NCBI RefSeq assembly: GCF_014269205.2
Contig: NZ_JABWRY020000001.1
Coordinates: 4,822,001-4,886,000 of the forward strand
From: Pseudomonas kermanshahensis
GTDB lineage: Bacteria; Pseudomonadota; Gammaproteobacteria; Pseudomonadales; Pseudomonadaceae
Length of the DNA: 64,000 nucleotides
Direction of reading: 5' to 3'
Each line of letters opens with the position of its first letter. Positions within the stretch are counted from its first letter, which is position 1. Position numbers and translations under genes: made by a program. Below, piece by piece: positions 62,020-64,000 of the stretch. The notes below the pieces were generated by a model, which worked only from the letters and a program-made list of their open reading frames with translations, ran no database searches and was not told the DNA's origin.

Positions 62020-63687
62020 TTACTTGACGATCATCCCCACCCCACGCCCACGCGGATCGGACGCCGTTTCCAGCTTGTCCCCGTTCACCCGGATCGCCTG
62101 GATATCGCCCATCTCCCAGCCCTGGTCCTCCAGCACATAACCCATTTTCTTCAGGTCATCCGCCACCGCCCCGGTCAGCGGTGCATAGCTGTCGAAGTAG
62201 ATAGTGTCTTTAGGCAGCAACTGATGGTGCACACGCTGTGCCGCTACCGCCTTTTCCAGCGGCATGTCGTAGTCGTACAGGTTGTTCATCACCTGGAAGA
62301 TCGAGGTGAAGATGCGCGAGCCACCTGGCGTGCCGATCACCAGCTCGACCTTGCCATCGCGGGTCATCAGGCTCGGGCTCATGGATGACAGCATGCGCTT
62401 GCCCGGCTCGATGGCGTTGGCATCCCCGCCGACCACACCAAAGGCATTGGCCGCACCCGGCTTGGCGCTGAAGTCGTCCATCTCGTCGTTGAGCAGGAAG
62501 CCGGCGCCCTTGACCACCACGCCACTGCCGTAGTCGAGGTTGAGGGTGTAGGTGTTGCTGACCGCGTTGCCCTGTTTGTCGACGATGGAGAAGTGCGTGG
62601 TCTGGTGCGGCTCCAGCCCCGGCTTGACGTCATCGGTGACCGAAATGGCCTTGGGGTTGACCTGCGCGGCGCGCTTGGCCAGGTACTCCTTGGCAATCAA
62701 CTGATCGACCGGCACCTTGGTGAAGGCCGGGTCACCCAGGTAGTCGGCACGGTCGGCAAACACGCGCTTCTCGATCTCGGCAAGCAGGTGAATGTACTGC
62801 GCCGAGTTGTGCGCCACGCCCTTGAAGTCTGCCGCGCGGTCTTCCTTGATGCCCAGCAACTGGGCCAGGGCGACGCCGCCGGAGCTTGGCGGTGGCGCGG
62901 TGTAGACCACGTTACCGCGCCAGCTCAAGGCCATCGGCTCACGCCAGACCGCCTTGTAGTCCTTGAGGTCTTGCTTGGTGATCAGACCTTTGTCGGCCTG
63001 CATCTGCGCCACCAGCAGGTCGGCGGTCTTGCCCTGGTAGAACTCGCTTACGCCCTTGTCGGCAATGCGCTCGAGGGTCTGGGCCATTTCTGGCTGCTTG
63101 AACAGTTCGCCGACCTTCATGTTGCCGAAGTAGTCATTGAAGTTGGTCGCCGTCTTGAACAGGCCTTGGGCATCGTTGCGGTACTGGTACTGTTTTTCGG
63201 CAATCTTGAAACCGTTTTTGGCATAGCCGATGGCCGGCGTCAGCAGCTCGCTCCACGGCAACTTGCCGAACTTCTGGTGCGCCTCCCACAGGCCCATCAC
63301 CGTGCCGGGTACACCTGCTGCCCGCACACCGACCAGGCTGAGGTTCTCGATCACCTCGCCTTTGTCGTCCAGGTACATGTTGCGGCTGGCTGCCTTTGGC
63401 GCCACTTCGCGGTAGTCGAGGAAGTAGGGCTTGCCGTCGACGAACAGGGTCATGAAGCCACCGCCGCCGATGTTGCCGGCTTCTGGGTAGGTCACCGCCA
63501 GGGTGAATGCCGTTGCCACGGCGGCGTCCACGGCGTTGCCGCCTTTTTTCAGGATATCGGCGGCAACCTGTGCACCATATTGATCGGGCGCAGCCACCGC
63601 GCCACCTTCCAGGGCGGCTGCATAGGCCGAGGAACAGGTCAGGATCGCGGCTCCGAGGGCCATGGTCGGGAACAGGACAATACGCAT
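62020..63687 (-). CDS. ggt: Gamma-glutamyltranspeptidase
   Basis: A 555-residue periplasmic enzyme that cleaves glutathione and other gamma-glutamyl compounds. It has a signal peptide (residues about 1-24, cut near AYA-AALEG). The autoprocessing/catalytic threonine is T363 (TTHFSIVD), where the precursor splits into large and small subunits. YTLNLDYGSG and GKRMLSSMSPS are typical. ATG 63687 has AAGGAAG upstream. It is transcribed toward mcpS. Confidence 0.95.
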   Translation of the reverse strand: MRIVLFPTMALGAAILTCSSAYAAALEGGAVAAPDQYGAQVAADILKKGGNAVDAAVATAFTLAVTYPEAGNIGGGGFMTLFVDGKPYFLDYREVAPKAASRNMYLDDKGEVIENLSLVGVRAAGVPGTVMGLWEAHQKFGKLPWSELLTPAIGYAKNGFKIAEKQYQYRNDAQGLFKTATNFNDYFGNMKVGELFKQPEMAQTLERIADKGVSEFYQGKTADLLVAQMQADKGLITKQDLKDYKAVWREPMALSWRGNVVYTAPPPSSGGVALAQLLGIKEDRAADFKGVAHNSAQYIHLLAEIEKRVFADRADYLGDPAFTKVPVDQLIAKEYLAKRAAQVNPKAISVTDDVKPGLEPHQTTHFSIVDKQGNAVSNTYTLNLDYGSGVVVKGAGFLLNDEMDDFSAKPGAANAFGVVGGDANAIEPGKRMLSSMSPSLMTRDGKVELVIGTPGGSRIFTSIFQVMNNLYDYDMPLEKAVAAQRVHHQLLPKDTIYFDSYAPLTGAVADDLKKMGYVLEDQGWEMGDIQAIRVNGDKLETASDPRGRGVGMIVK

Positions 63688-63804
63688 GACACTTCCTTGG
63701 TGTTGTTTTTGTTGATCACTCAGTAAGGCCGAAGCGTGTCGACTGTGCAATCCAACGTAGGAAGTTTCGCCGCCTTTGGGCAGGATGTGTCGCGTTCAGG
63801 CAAC

Positions 63805-64000
63805 TCAGCAGGCGTACATCGCCAGCTTGCGCTGGATAAAATCGAGGAAGCACTGGATGCGCAGCGCCAACTGAGTGTTGCGGTAGTACACCGCATGGAT
63901 CGGCTGGCGATAGCCGTTGTTGGCGTCGCCCAACAGCACCTGCAGGCGGCCGCTGCGGATGTCTTCGTGGGTCATGAAATGCGACAGGCTGACGATGCCC
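63805..64000 (-). CDS. LysR-family regulator, 3' end only
   Basis: The last 64 residues of a LysR-type regulator that continues past the window. The segment VYYRNTQLALRIQCFLDFIQRKL is the typical C-terminus of the effector domain of the small CrgA/LrhA-like group. Nothing can be said of the ligand. It lies upstream of ggt on the same strand. Confidence 0.75.
   Translation of the reverse strand, partial: GIVSLSHFMTHEDIRSGRLQVLLGDANNGYRQPIHAVYYRNTQLALRIQCFLDFIQRKLAMYAC

Noticed and set aside
1..64000. tRNA genes, integrases, insertion sequences or prophage
   Set aside because: None was recognised by reading both strands. The AT-rich orphan has no flanking mobile-element genes or target duplications that I could see.

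Overview
The window is about 64 kb of a GC-rich gammaproteobacterial chromosome. Gene content and order point to the Pseudomonas putida group. The markers are the hmgABC/hmgR homogentisate cluster, a short LOV photoreceptor next to a class II LitR-type MerR regulator, the LuxR solo PpoR, protocatechuate dioxygenase pcaHG beside an McpS-type chemoreceptor, cioAB with a DUF2474 microprotein, and many P. putida-type REP inverted repeats. Strain-level identity cannot be read from the sequence. No tRNA, rRNA, prophage, insertion sequence or CRISPR array was seen.

Layout. 1-3.6 kb: end of a LysR gene, ghrB-type 2-ketoacid reductase, an AT-rich orphan with two beta-rich repeats, and an EamA exporter. 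3.8-15.2 kb: an iron region with an AraC regulator and two Fec-type surface signalling systems. One is a minus-strand run (DUF3649, PepSY reductase, DUF3325, sigma factor, FecR, TonB receptor). The other is a plus-strand run (sigma factor, FecR, FecA receptor). They diverge from a promoter region with two Fur-box-like sites. 15.4-19.1 kb: ribosome hibernation factor, DUF3509, PsiE, LexA-controlled yebG, leucine dehydrogenase and a SirB1-like protein. 19.1-23.3 kb: the homogentisate pathway with its IclR repressor and a perfect 17-bp operator palindrome. A structured, C-rich RNA candidate ending in a strong terminator follows.

23.6-31.5 kb: alpha/beta hydrolase, lrgAB with a LysR regulator, flavodoxin, the LOV/PplR3 light module with a PilZ-like gene between them, and a folM-DUF1244-hopJ run. 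31.6-39.4 kb: hydrolase, fabV, thiolase, an SDR lacking the catalytic Tyr, a MetE N-domain-only gene, and a divergent MetF-like protein fused to a MetV-like Cys-rich tail. 39.4-48 kb: yjiA-ybdD-cstA, PilZ, a purine/pyrimidine permease, radA, mscL and fprB. 48-64 kb: ppoR, rlmG, cio oxidase with an ANR-like site, an MFS exporter, a purine permease coupled to trmA, pcaHG, a zinc metallopeptidase, mcpS, ggt and a partial LysR gene.

Several groups clearly work together. They are the two iron-uptake signalling circuits, the Tyr/Phe degradation operon and its repressor, the light-response pair, the cst operon, the cyanide-insensitive oxidase operon, and pcaHG. The least explained content is the orphan at 1945-2643, the MetE-N/MetF-MetV divergent pair, the RNA candidate near 23.4 kb, and a 47-bp tandem expansion inside a REP pair near 35.6 kb.
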